NCBI RefSeq assembly: GCF_028736215.1
Contig: NZ_CP117883.1
Coordinates: 1,550,001-1,614,000 of the forward strand
Reading direction: 5' to 3'
Length of the DNA stretch: 64,000 bases
Origin: Mucilaginibacter sp. KACC 22773
GTDB taxonomy: Bacteria > Bacteroidota > Bacteroidia > Sphingobacteriales > Sphingobacteriaceae
Positions 52,293-61,481 of the stretch are shown in pieces. Each line of letters starts with the position of its first letter. The first letter of the stretch is position 1. Below the pieces are notes generated by a model, which was not told where the DNA came from, made no database searches, and saw only the letters and a list, made by a program, of their open reading frames with translations. Made by a program: the position numbers and the translations under genes.

Positions 52293-54512
52293 ATGAATAC
52301 CAAAATATGGCTTAGTATTTTGTCGCTTTTTTTGTGCAATTTTTGCCAGGCCTATCGTCATAAAGCAAAACCGGATAGCCTGCGTAACGAATTACTCAAA
52401 TCTATCGCGGCCAAAAAGCAGGTAAATGATACGGCTCTTATAAACTATTTGAATGAACTGGCTGTCGTTTATACCTCATACTATCCCGATAGTACCATTT
52501 ATTACGGGCAAAAGGCAACCCAAATTTCGCGTCGTATAAACTACAGCACCGGCATTGCCGATGGGCTGCTGGCTGTTACTGCAGTATACATCAGTCAATC
52601 TAAATACAAAACGGTAATAAAAAACCTTGAGGAGAGTATGGCCCTTTATACCAGGGTTAATAACCAGTTGGGCATTAGTAACTGTTACCGGCTTTACGGC
52701 GATTTGTATTACCAGTTAAGCGATTATCAAAAGGCGTTAACCTATTACAAAAAGGCACTGCCAATTAAACTTGCTGCCAATGATTTACCCGGCTTATCGC
52801 GCTTATATTTAAGCATGGGCAATAATTATGATAATCTTGGGCACCCGTCTACCGCGCTTGATTATTATTTTAAGGCCCTTAATATCGATACAAAGCTTCA
52901 CAACAAAAAGAAAATATCGGCCGATTATAATAACATCGGTGTTATCCTGCAAAGTATGGAGATATACCCGCAGGCCTTATCCTATTTTACCGAGGCGCTG
53001 AAGACGTGGACACAAATGAAATCAGACGGTGGGATTGCCGTAGCCAAACAAAACATTGGCGAAGTATTAATGGCCCAGGGAAAGTATGACAAGGCTATTC
53101 AATACCTTACAGATGCCCTTGTTATTAATCAAAAGCAGGATGATAAAGATGGTATAAGTACATGTTATAGTGATTTGGCGGTATGTTATATTTATAAAAA
53201 GCAAAATCCAAAGGCTTTAAGTTACCTGCAGCAGGCTTTAAAAGTTGCTACTGATAATCAAATGGATTACGATAAAACCATCGCTTTAATTAATACTGCC
53301 CTGTTTTACAATGTAAACCATGATTACTCCAAAGCATACGGTTTTGCCCTGCAGGCCAAAACGCTTGCCGACCGTTTTGGCAGCGTTTTGCTGCGTACAA
53401 ACGCCGCAGTTCAATTGATTGAAACGCTTGGCGGCTTAAAATTATACAAGGAAGCATTTGTTGCCCAAAAGGATTTCGACAAAATGAAGCGCACCTTCCG
53501 GAAGGATGAAAGCGTTCAAAAATTTACCCTGTATATTACCCAATATAACTATGCCGAAAAGCAGCGGCAACAAATGCTGCAGCAAAAAGCAAGCGCCTTA
53601 CTGTATCAGCAAAAGCTGCACGATAAGGACTTGTTAAACCTCATATTTTTTATCATTATAGCCGCAGTATTGTTAATAGCATACCAGTATTACCGGCAAA
53701 AGCAGCAGCAGTTAAAAATAAATACCCAGCTTAAACACAAAAACCAGGAAGTTGTAGAGCAAAAAGTTAGTATAGATGAACAGGCCGAAAAGCTGAATGA
53801 CCTTAATAAATTAAAAGACAAGCTGATATCTATATTGGCGCATGACCTTCGGTCGCCACTAAGCACATTGCGCGGCCTGTTCGATCTGCTGTCAGACGAA
53901 TCTATAAGCCACGAGGAAATGCTCCGGATGATCCCCTCTGTAATACAAAAGCTTGAATATACATCCGATTTTCTGGATACGCTCCTGTTCTGGATCAACA
54001 GCCAGCTGGAAAACTTCAACACCGCGGGCCAAAGTTTTTTAATTTACGATATTGTAAAATCAGAATCTGAAAACCATACCGAACAGGCTTCAAGAAAGGG
54101 TATTACCATGATTTGTGGCGGCAACAAAGAACTATTTGCCCTTGCCGATCCTAACTCGGTAAGGATAGTTGTAAGGAATTTAATTACCAATGCTATTAAG
54201 TTTTCGGGCGGGGGCGATGTTATCGAAGTATCGGCCGTTAAGGAGGGCGACAACGTACTGGTAACGGTAAGCGACACAGGTATGGGCATGCCGCCTGCGC
54301 GTGTAAACCAACTTTTTAAAAGCCAGATGACCAGTAAAACCGGTACGCTCAATGAATCGGGCACAGGCATGGGCCTGCTATTTTGTAAAGACCTGGTAGA
54401 GAAATGTAACGGCCGCATCTGGGTAACCAGCGAAGAAGGCGTTGGCACTAAATTCTTTTTTGTTATCCCGCTGCAACCGGCGGCTACCCTTGAAACAACC
54501 GAGGCCGGTTAG
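52293..54512 (+). CDS. TPR-containing sensor histidine kinase
   Basis: This 739-residue protein has a signal peptide (about 1-20, ending CQA) and periplasmic TPR repeats (about 45-400, repeated 'A..YY.KAL.I' helices). A coiled coil precedes one membrane span (about 449-466). The kinase has His517 in 'SILAHDLRSPLSTLRG', N-box 'RNLITNAIKFS', 'VSDTGMGMPPA' and 'SGTGMGLLFCKDLVEKCNG'. It is the same design as the gene at 26110 but with more repeats. No response regulator is adjacent. Confidence 0.93.
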   Translation: MNTKIWLSILSLFLCNFCQAYRHKAKPDSLRNELLKSIAAKKQVNDTALINYLNELAVVYTSYYPDSTIYYGQKATQISRRINYSTGIADGLLAVTAVYISQSKYKTVIKNLEESMALYTRVNNQLGISNCYRLYGDLYYQLSDYQKALTYYKKALPIKLAANDLPGLSRLYLSMGNNYDNLGHPSTALDYYFKALNIDTKLHNKKKISADYNNIGVILQSMEIYPQALSYFTEALKTWTQMKSDGGIAVAKQNIGEVLMAQGKYDKAIQYLTDALVINQKQDDKDGISTCYSDLAVCYIYKKQNPKALSYLQQALKVATDNQMDYDKTIALINTALFYNVNHDYSKAYGFALQAKTLADRFGSVLLRTNAAVQLIETLGGLKLYKEAFVAQKDFDKMKRTFRKDESVQKFTLYITQYNYAEKQRQQMLQQKASALLYQQKLHDKDLLNLIFFIIIAAVLLIAYQYYRQKQQQLKINTQLKHKNQEVVEQKVSIDEQAEKLNDLNKLKDKLISILAHDLRSPLSTLRGLFDLLSDESISHEEMLRMIPSVIQKLEYTSDFLDTLLFWINSQLENFNTAGQSFLIYDIVKSESENHTEQASRKGITMICGGNKELFALADPNSVRIVVRNLITNAIKFSGGGDVIEVSAVKEGDNVLVTVSDTGMGMPPARVNQLFKSQMTSKTGTLNESGTGMGLLFCKDLVEKCNGRIWVTSEEGVGTKFFFVIPLQPAATLETTEAG

Positions 54513-54622
54513 CAAATTTCACAACTGCCTGCACTGCAAGCTATAGCCTTTACCTGGATCTATTTTCCTCAAAATGTAATTACATTTGTTAAATAGCATC
54601 CCTTCGCATTGGTATCATCAAA

Positions 54623-55479
54623 ATGGACAGAATTCCGGTAAGACAAATCAGTACCACACAAAAAAAATCCGGTACTCCCGCTTTATTCAATGTATGGGAG
54701 CTTGATAATTTGCTTGCCGGCACAGATATGATACAAGAACTTCACCGGCATGATTTTTTTACGTTCTTGCTCTAAAAAATGGAAGTGGCCAGCATTATAT
54801 TGATTTTACCGATTATGAAATCTGCGACAAATCCGTTTTTTTTATGCGGCCGGGGCAGGTGCATAAACTGGTTTTAAAGGCCGGCAGCACGGGGTACCTA
54901 ATGCAATTCAGCGGCGAGTTTTATTTCGCGAATGGTAAGGCAGCTGACCTTATGTTGCAAAGCGCCGGCAGTATATACCATTATCAACCCGGCGACAAAG
55001 GTTTTCAAAAATTGTACAATAGCCTGGGTTGCATTCTGCAGGAGTATACCGATAAACAGCCGCGCTACCAGGAGGCAATCCGCGCCAACATGGATATCTT
55101 TTTTATACAATTGGTAAGGCAGCAGCCAGCCGATGCTGCCAGTGGTGCCAGCCTGTACACGCAGCAACAGCTTGAAAAATTATTAGCGCTTTTAGATACC
55201 CATGTTTTTACACACAAACAGGTAGCCTATTATGCTGATATACTCAATTTATCCGCCTATCAGCTTAACACCATTACCACAACAACATTGGGTAAAACCT
55301 GTTCGCAAGTTATTAATGAACACATCGTGCTCGAGGCTAAGCGGTACCTGTTGGCCACTGCCAACCAGGTAAATCAAATTGCCGGCCTGCTTGGCTATGA
55401 TGATGTTTCCTATTTTATCAGGTTTTTTAAAAAACACACCGGGCAATCGCCCGAGGCTTTCAGGTATAATTTTAGTTAA
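54623..55479 (+). pseudogene. AraC family regulator, frameshifted in a poly-T tract
   Basis: An ATG at 54623 opens an AraC-type N-terminus (MDRIPVRQIST...'LHRHDFF') that stops at TAA 54773. The rest continues in another frame from about 54769 ('ALKNGSGQHYIDFTDYEICDK', then 'MRPGQVHKLVL') to the AraC HTH domain at the end ('QVNQIAGLLGYDDVSYFIRFFKKHTGQSPEAF'). The break falls in a run of seven T (54754-54760). An eighth T would restore one frame of about 285 codons reading HDFFYVLALKNGSG, the normal family sequence. It is therefore a one-base loss: a pseudogene, a phase-variable tract or a sequencing error. Confidence 0.85.
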
Positions 55480-55576
55480 GTACCACACAACTGAGTTTTT
55501 GTCCTATCTCTTCCGCTATCGCACAAATTATATTTGTACTGCACAATAAAATAATTGGGTAACAAAATAAAAAACG

Positions 55577-56224
55577 ATGGAACCAACCTGGGACGAACAA
55601 TACAAACAACTATGGGACGACCGCTATAAAAAAGAAGAGTATGCTTACGGAAAAGCACCCGATGCTTTTTTTGAGCAATGGCTTAAAAAATTTGAACCCG
55701 GGCTAATACTCATGCCTGCCGATGGCGAAGGCCGAAACGGGGTTTTTGCCGCTACCCTGAACTGGCAGGTAACTGCCTTTGACCTGAGTGCCGAAGGCAA
55801 AGCCAAGGCCTTACAATTGGCACAGCAACGCGGTGTAAACCTGGCCTACCTTGTGGGCGATTTGGAGCAATTAGCCTTTGATGAGCAATGTTTTGATGCC
55901 ATCGGGTTAATATTTGCACACTTTGCTGCCGAAAAAAAATCTCAGTTTCACCAAAAACTGGATAGGTGCCTAAAACCCGGCGGGGTAGTTATATTTGAGG
56001 CTTTTAGCAAAAATCACCTTCAACTTACGTTAAACAATCCCCATATTGGCGGCCCAAAGGACATCAATATGCTGTTTTCAAAAGAAGATCTTATAGCCGA
56101 TTTTAAAGATTACGAGATACTGTTACTGGAAGAAGAAGAGTATATTTTAAACGAAAGTATTTACCACAACGGCAAAGGATTAGTGATAAGATTTGTCGGC
56201 CGGAAGCCTTTAACGTCAAAATAG
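55577..56224 (+). CDS. class I SAM-dependent methyltransferase (TehB/thiopurine-like)
   Basis: This 215-residue protein opens 'WDDRYKKEEYAYGKAPDAFF', typical of a small-molecule methyltransferase group. Motif I is 'LILMPADGEGRNGVFAA', motif II 'VTAFDLSAEG', and 'CLKPGGVVIFEAF' follows. The substrate is unknown; detoxification of a metalloid or thiol is a guess from family resemblance. It lies 97 bp downstream of the frameshifted AraC gene. Confidence 0.88.
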   Translation: MEPTWDEQYKQLWDDRYKKEEYAYGKAPDAFFEQWLKKFEPGLILMPADGEGRNGVFAATLNWQVTAFDLSAEGKAKALQLAQQRGVNLAYLVGDLEQLAFDEQCFDAIGLIFAHFAAEKKSQFHQKLDRCLKPGGVVIFEAFSKNHLQLTLNNPHIGGPKDINMLFSKEDLIADFKDYEILLLEEEEYILNESIYHNGKGLVIRFVGRKPLTSK

Positions 56225-56385
56225 TAAAGCCAACTTATCAAACAGCAGATTAACCTGTTTGGCCAGCGCGTCTGTTTTGTTAAGGTAAACACCCATGGGC
56301 TTTTATCATTCCTTTGTTACAATTAATCAAAAAAGTAAAAAAGATAAATTTCAAAATGTAGCTTAGTAAAAACTAATGTGTACCG

Positions 56386-57237
56386 ATGATACAAATCCCT
56401 AAAGACCTGCTTGATCATCATGCGCATATCAAGCTTCGATTGTCTGATATGTACGGAATTATCATTGATAAAAAGCGCCCTTTCAGGTGCGATGATACCC
56501 TGCAAACCGCGCATTGCCTGGAGGTAATTTTAACGGGTACCATTGATGTTAGGTATGGCAGCTATGTACAGCACTTAATGGCCGGCGATATCCAGTTTAG
56601 GCGGCGGGGCAATTACCAGCTTTTCCCATCTGATGATTATACCAGCCTGCTTATTTTTATGGAAAATGAGTTTGTTGATTACTTTTTAGAAAGCCATGTG
56701 CCCGAGTTTAAACAGGAAAAATTGAGTGCCGATTTGCCGCCGTTTACCTTTAAAACTTCCGAATTTATAAAGGCCAACGTAGCCCAGGTTATGCAGCATA
56801 TTGTACAACCACAAAACTACTCCAGGTGCATTGTTAAGTTTGCGGCCCACCAGGTGCTGTTGCAAATCTTGTCGGGCGATCAATCAAAAACCTTCGCCTC
56901 GTTTTTGAAAGACCTGGTAAGTAATAAAAAGGTTGATCTGGCTTACTTTATGGAAACCAACTTTAACAGGCAACTATCCATAGCCGATATGGCCAAACTC
57001 ACCGGCAGGAGTGTAAGCGCGTTTAAAAAAGAGTTTACCGATCGTTTTAATACCACGCCCGTAAAATGGCAGTTTAACCGCCGGCTGGAGTATGCCGAGT
57101 ACCAGTTAAAACACTCTAACGATCCGGTATCGCTGGTAGCTTATAGCAGCGGGTTCGAAAATATTTCGCATTTTTCAAAAGTTTATAAGCAAAAATTCGG
57201 CGCTTCGCCTAAAAGTGCGCGTAACGAACTGGTGTAG
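56386..57237 (+). CDS. AraC family transcriptional regulator
   Basis: This 283-residue protein has a cupin-like sensing half. The C-terminal AraC domain reads 'SIADMAKLTGRSVSAFKKEFTDRF' (first HTH) and 'DPVSLVAYSSGFENISHFSKVYKQKFGASP' (second HTH). It lies upstream of the isochorismatase-like gene in the same direction, a plausible target. Confidence 0.92.
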   Translation: MIQIPKDLLDHHAHIKLRLSDMYGIIIDKKRPFRCDDTLQTAHCLEVILTGTIDVRYGSYVQHLMAGDIQFRRRGNYQLFPSDDYTSLLIFMENEFVDYFLESHVPEFKQEKLSADLPPFTFKTSEFIKANVAQVMQHIVQPQNYSRCIVKFAAHQVLLQILSGDQSKTFASFLKDLVSNKKVDLAYFMETNFNRQLSIADMAKLTGRSVSAFKKEFTDRFNTTPVKWQFNRRLEYAEYQLKHSNDPVSLVAYSSGFENISHFSKVYKQKFGASPKSARNELV

Positions 57238-57273
57238 TGTCATCCATAAATTTGACGGATAGTTTTTAGCCCA

Positions 57274-57333
57274 AAGTCTTAAGTTCTAAGTCAAAAAAAT
57301 AACTTCAGACTTACGACTTAGTACTTTAGACTT
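57274..57333. repeat. 19 bp inverted repeat made of AAGTCTTA-type words
   Basis: AAGTCTTAAGTTCTAAGTC (57274-57292) pairs with 57315-57333 with two mismatches over a 22 nt loop. The arms themselves consist of short repeated words (AGTCT, AGTTCT, AAGTC), linking it to the degenerate tracts at 40311-40338 and 58101-58137. It lies between the AraC and hydrolase genes. Confidence 0.75.
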
Positions 57334-57408
57334 AACCGGCCTTATAAAAACAAACAAATAAAGCCTCACAGCAAAATTGCGGCCCTTGCAAAGCTGCAAA
57401 TTTGAGGT

Positions 57409-57999
57409 ATGAAAACATTACAGAACACCAACCCTGCATTAATACTCGTTGATATACAGCAGGGTTTTGATAATATCCCTTATTGGGGAGGCCAGCGCAA
57501 TAACCCCGATGCCGAAGTTAATGCCCGCAAACTGCTTGATTACTGGCGGGCAAATAACCTGCCACTATTCCACATCCAGCGCTGCTCGGCCAACCCCAAC
57601 TCGCTGCTGGCCGAAGGTAACCCCGGCAATGCGCACAAAGAGATTGTGAAACCTTTGCCCGGCGAGACGGTGATCAAAAAATCGGTAAACAGCTCCTTTA
57701 TCGGCACCAATCTGCAGCAACAGCTGGATGCTGCGGGCATCGATACCATGGTTATAGTTGGGCTTACCACCGAGCATTGCGTATCTACCACGGCCCGTAT
57801 GGCCGGCAATTTTGGCTACCACACCTTTGTAGTGGCCGATGCTACCGCCGCCTTTGCCAAAACCGGTATAAAAGGCGAACACTACGACGCCGAAACCATC
57901 CATTTAACCGCACTGGCACAAATTAACAACGAATTTGCCACCGTTTTAAATACCGACGAAGTACTCCAGGCTTTTAAAAAAAACGATGACTTTCTTTAG
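57409..57999 (+). CDS. isochorismatase-family cysteine hydrolase
   Basis: This 196-residue protein has the family triad: Asp15 in 'LILVDIQQGFDN', Lys90 or Lys91 in 'TVIKKSVNSSF', and Cys124 in 'GLTTEHCVSTTARM'. The cis-peptide segment before Cys is normal. Such enzymes hydrolyse amides, imides or isochorismate, but the exact substrate is not visible. It follows the AraC gene by 171 bp. Confidence 0.92.
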   Translation: MKTLQNTNPALILVDIQQGFDNIPYWGGQRNNPDAEVNARKLLDYWRANNLPLFHIQRCSANPNSLLAEGNPGNAHKEIVKPLPGETVIKKSVNSSFIGTNLQQQLDAAGIDTMVIVGLTTEHCVSTTARMAGNFGYHTFVVADATAAFAKTGIKGEHYDAETIHLTALAQINNEFATVLNTDEVLQAFKKNDDFL

Positions 58000-58270
58000 C
58001 AATTTAATCAGGAAACTAATGGCGCCGTACTTGCAGGTTTCGCAGGTGCTGTCGGTGATGAAGTGATTGTTAGGATGGCTAAAATAGGGGCAGCGCTGTC
58101 TCTGTCTTGATTCTTGACTCTAATCTCTTGATTCTTTTCCCGGGCGTTCCCACCGCTGGTAGAAGCGGCGGTCAGGCTTTTCGTTGCAAGTCCTCGCTTT
58201 GCCATTACCGCCCCGGCCTGCCCGCGCTGTGGGCTTTTCACTGCAATCCTTAACGCTAACTGCGGGTATA
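58000..58270. other. repeat-rich intergenic region left of the PLD-like operon
   Basis: Contents: a degenerate tract TCTTGATTCTTGACTC-TAATCTCTTGATTC (58101-58137, written as two pieces) and a dyad ACCGC...GCGG near 58151. Two related words, GGCTTTTCGTTGCAAGTCC and GGGCTTTTCACTGCAATCC, lie about 56 bp apart (58176 and 58231). A 77-codon leftward frame is present but has no protein character. No gene is assigned. Confidence 0.5.
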
Positions 58271-58306
58271 CAAAAACACCCGGATGAGATTAACCATCCG
58301 GGTGTT
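58271..58306 (-). terminator. strong leftward intrinsic terminator without a gene to end
   Basis: AACACCCGGATG (58275-58286) and CATCCGGGTGTT (58295-58306) are perfect 12 bp complements with an 8 nt loop. Read leftward they are followed by TTTTTG (complement of 58271-58276). The genes immediately on the right are rightward, so there is no leftward transcript close by. The nearest leftward gene starts at 63941 and ends at 61581. Confidence 0.8.
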
Positions 58307-58398
58307 GCATATTTATTACTTAGCATGGCGTTTGCCTATATTTCTTCATTTGATTAACTGACCATAGGATAGTACCTTAGATTCTTAAACCACACCGC

Positions 58399-59970
58399 AT
58401 GCAGCTATTTAAAGATTTTGAAACCCTGATTGCCCCTGGTAATGTTGGTTTCTTTTACAGTTGCGAGGTCACTCAATTATTTATCCAGCATAAAAAGAAT
58501 AAAACAGTTACCAATTTGTTTATTCTCGCCTCGTTTGAAGAAAAGCAGTTTGAAGGCACTGCCCATCGATATTTGACCAAATTGCTCCCGGTTAATAAAG
58601 AACTTGCTGTTGGAATACAGCGTTATTGGCTTTCTCCGAATGAGGCGCAGGCTGTTTTTGGAAAATTGGTAAACAAACACAAATGGGACTTCAGCGAAAA
58701 TGATCAATTAGTTATGGGCAAATTGAGCGGTTTAGCTAAACAATTTATCCCGGCGAGTGAGGGCAACAGACTGAACCACGTCCTTAAAAATAATTTCCAT
58801 AACGGCTCTTATATATTGGAGTTTTTTGACGAATCAAAACAACAGCTTGAATTTTTGCTGGATGTTAAAGCCGTAAAATCACTTAATAAACTCACCGAAC
58901 AAATCAAAGAGATTGTCCCCATCGACCTGTCGCTGGTCAGGGACCGGTTAGGAAATGTTATTTTTCAATTCCCGGTCACCATCCTAAAAACCACATCGCA
59001 ATCATTAACCGATCATACCGGGGTTGTGGCACAATTCAAATGGCACCTCGATTTAGTCGAACCAAAAGCATGCACCATAATGGTCGATTCTATTTTAGAT
59101 GGCAATTACTTAGGCAGTGTAAATGTTCCCTATAATCTTTCACAACTTCAGCTGATTACCACCGGCCATGTTGACCAGGTAACAAATATCAGGATATGGA
59201 GTAATGAGCCGAATCTCTTGCTTTCCAATTTTCGCGGAACATATTTTAGGGGTATGAGCCTCAACACCAGTATAGGAAGTCACGAACCTCGTGTTTTTAC
59301 AATTGGTGGAGTGACGCATAAAGTAGAAATTGTAAGTAAAGGCATGCGCAGCGGAGATTCGGACGTGCAGGATTACGCCACTTTTATACATAACACACTT
59401 TATGACGCCGAAAAAGTGAGACTGGAATCCTCTCTTTCTTTTAAACAGTATTTTAGTGGCAGTTCACTGACGGCATTACAAGATCTAAGAAAATTGATCA
59501 ACCAGCATGACCAAAACGGGGTTTGCTTATGGGATCCTTACTTAAGGTCAGGTGATATCTTGAACACCTTATTCTTTTCTCCAACTGCCGGGGTCGAGAT
59601 AAAGGCCATAGGTGCGATTGAAAAGAGTTCGAAAAAGATATTGTCAAAAACAGGTTATACCACAGATCAGATTATCCGGCAGGAATCCGCTATTCTCGAA
59701 GATCCGGGGAATAACAATTATGGACTGAAGCTTGAATTTCGTTTACAACATAGTAATCATGGCTGGTCATTCCATGATCGATTTCTGATTTTCCCTGGGA
59801 GCAAGCGCACGAAACCAAAGGTTTATTCCATCGGTACTTCCATTAATTCCATTGGTCTAAGTCATCATATTTTATTGGAAGTATCTCATCCCCAGAGGGT
59901 CATCGACGCTTTTGATGAATTGTGGGAAAAGTTAGACCATAAAGACTGTTTGGTATGGAGATCGAAGTAA
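58399..59970 (+). CDS. PLD-like protein of unknown function (candidate defence protein)
   Basis: This 523-residue protein has no signal peptide or membrane span. The N-terminal ~330 residues are mixed alpha/beta of no family I can name with certainty; they recall proteins annotated as VPA1262-type, unverified. The C-terminal part (about 355-523) looks like a phospholipase-D-type unit. 'GVCLWDPYLRSGDIL' (about 374-388) resembles the start of a PLD half. H459-D460-R461 in 'SFHDRFLIF' followed by G479-T-S-I-N483 gives an H-x-(K/R)...GTSxN arrangement close to the HxK...GSxN motif, with Arg in place of Lys. Nuclease or lipase activity is therefore possible but not certain. The stop overlaps the next gene by 16 bp. 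Sequence is visibly more AT-rich than neighbours. Confidence 0.72.
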   Translation: MQLFKDFETLIAPGNVGFFYSCEVTQLFIQHKKNKTVTNLFILASFEEKQFEGTAHRYLTKLLPVNKELAVGIQRYWLSPNEAQAVFGKLVNKHKWDFSENDQLVMGKLSGLAKQFIPASEGNRLNHVLKNNFHNGSYILEFFDESKQQLEFLLDVKAVKSLNKLTEQIKEIVPIDLSLVRDRLGNVIFQFPVTILKTTSQSLTDHTGVVAQFKWHLDLVEPKACTIMVDSILDGNYLGSVNVPYNLSQLQLITTGHVDQVTNIRIWSNEPNLLLSNFRGTYFRGMSLNTSIGSHEPRVFTIGGVTHKVEIVSKGMRSGDSDVQDYATFIHNTLYDAEKVRLESSLSFKQYFSGSSLTALQDLRKLINQHDQNGVCLWDPYLRSGDILNTLFFSPTAGVEIKAIGAIEKSSKKILSKTGYTTDQIIRQESAILEDPGNNNYGLKLEFRLQHSNHGWSFHDRFLIFPGSKRTKPKVYSIGTSINSIGLSHHILLEVSHPQRVIDAFDELWEKLDHKDCLVWRSK

Positions 59971-61427
59971 CGCTAATTAAAAAGGCCTTTAGCCTCGTTG
60001 GCATATTCGTTAATAATGATCTGGATAAATTGCTACTGGAGTTGAGTAACTACGATGTAGAACAACTGCTCTTCAATCGGGAGAATAATCCTGCATTGGG
60101 GAGACTCGCGCAACAACTGAGTTCTACAACAATGAACGCGATGTCAGGCCATGAATACCATAAGTTGGCTTCTGTAATTGTTACGATCAAGCCTTTTCTC
60201 GACCGTTTTATTTTAGGTGGCGACATAAGCGCCCTTGTCATTTTTGTAATGGTCAATAGTTATTTTAAGATCGATCTTAAATATTTTCTACAAGGCATGT
60301 CCTTTCCAAAAACAACAAAGGATCAACGAATCACACAAGTGCAAAAAATCCTGAGCGCTGTCAATATGAGTGTGAGTGTTCGCGCGAATGGATCTTACTA
60401 TGAAAAAGAACTTGAAAGGGTAGCCAACCAGGGAACAAAAGAAAATTCAGTAAAAAAAATCTACGATTTCGTCTTGGCAATTGAGCGTGGCGGGCAAGGC
60501 TTTCATTTTAATTTTTACTTAGAAAACCTGGTCTTTTTTTTATTTCAACTCAATGTAAAGGCATTCATCTTCCGATTAAACAACCTGAAGCTTATTGAGG
60601 AGTATATCTTCTACCTCCAAAGTTTCCCGGAGCGTGCTTTGGTCATCCTGGCTAAAAAATCAGAACAGCTATCAAACCCATGGGTAATATTCGAATTGAC
60701 CAGGCAGTTACTAAAGAAATACAGAATGGACGATGAGCCAGCAATTAAAGGTCGCCAGGCAATAGCGTTACTGCTGCAGCAACTTTATCTTCGAGATGAA
60801 AAAATTTATCATCAAGCTATCCCGTTTTTCCATAGCAACAGCGTTTTCAATGTTGCATTGGGAGAACAGATGCAATTTCTATCTGAAGAAGATTTGATTA
60901 AAGTTATGAAACATTCGCTTCCGATAGACCGGTATAATTCTTTGTTGGAGACGCGAACAAAATTACTAACCTCAATTAGCCTGCACACTTCAGATGACCA
61001 ATATCAATTAGTACTGAACACCGCACGTCTGAGATGGCAAGCGGAATTTGACCGCTTGTTCAAATCCGAAGAATTTCTAAATGATTTATTTATGACAAGT
61101 TACGGCAATTTCATAATCCATTACTATTCTGAAGAAAAGGATGTGTCAAAAATCAAGGAGCTATTAAATCTGACATTGAAAAAACTTGTCTGGATCGATA
61201 GCGAGTGGGTTAAGAACGAATCGGAGCAGATAACTAGATTCTACCTTTATTTTTCCCTGTTATTTCTGTTAAGCCATGCTTATAAAAATAAGAAGCTGAT
61301 CGATGAAGAAGCGTTAAAACTATTTGACAAGCTTAAAGGTAACCCGCCGCTATCCGAATATATTACGAATGAAAAGTACTTTAAGTATTTGAATGAGATC
61401 GCTGAGAATTTTAACCATCATCTTTAG
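59955..61427 (+). CDS. all-helical protein of unknown function, partner of the PLD-like protein
   Basis: This 490-residue protein starts inside the end of the previous gene (16 bp overlap), so the two are almost surely expressed together. It is predicted by eye to be nearly all alpha-helical, with Leu/Phe-rich helices, many Lys and Glu, no Cys-rich site, no Walker motif, no signal peptide and no clear membrane span. 'YLENLVFFLFQLNVKAFIF' (about 187-205) is hydrophobic but bracketed by charged helices. I recognise no domain. Possible roles are a scaffold, sensor or regulator for the PLD-like effector. Confidence 0.7.
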   Translation: MEIEVTLIKKAFSLVGIFVNNDLDKLLLELSNYDVEQLLFNRENNPALGRLAQQLSSTTMNAMSGHEYHKLASVIVTIKPFLDRFILGGDISALVIFVMVNSYFKIDLKYFLQGMSFPKTTKDQRITQVQKILSAVNMSVSVRANGSYYEKELERVANQGTKENSVKKIYDFVLAIERGGQGFHFNFYLENLVFFLFQLNVKAFIFRLNNLKLIEEYIFYLQSFPERALVILAKKSEQLSNPWVIFELTRQLLKKYRMDDEPAIKGRQAIALLLQQLYLRDEKIYHQAIPFFHSNSVFNVALGEQMQFLSEEDLIKVMKHSLPIDRYNSLLETRTKLLTSISLHTSDDQYQLVLNTARLRWQAEFDRLFKSEEFLNDLFMTSYGNFIIHYYSEEKDVSKIKELLNLTLKKLVWIDSEWVKNESEQITRFYLYFSLLFLLSHAYKNKKLIDEEALKLFDKLKGNPPLSEYITNEKYFKYLNEIAENFNHHL

Positions 61428-61481
61428 GTAGTATGTGTCTACTACCTTTCGCTGTCGCAAGGTCCGGCCTCGCGGCAGCGA
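61426..61481 (+). terminator. two hairpins after the PLD-like operon
   Basis: AGGTAGT (61426-61432) pairs with ACTACCT (61441-61447) followed by TTT, starting on the stop codon itself. TCGCTGTCGC (61449-61458) then pairs with GCGGCAGCGA (61472-61481) with one G-T. The first has the form of a weak intrinsic terminator. Confidence 0.55.

Noticed and set aside
58008..58241. 77-codon leftward frame before the PLD-like operon
   Set aside because: Ala/Ser/Pro-rich translation of repeat sequence with no protein character.
58399..61427. Toxin-antitoxin reading of the two-gene operon
   Set aside because: Both proteins are about 500 residues, far larger than usual toxin-antitoxin partners, and neither carries a known toxin or antitoxin motif.
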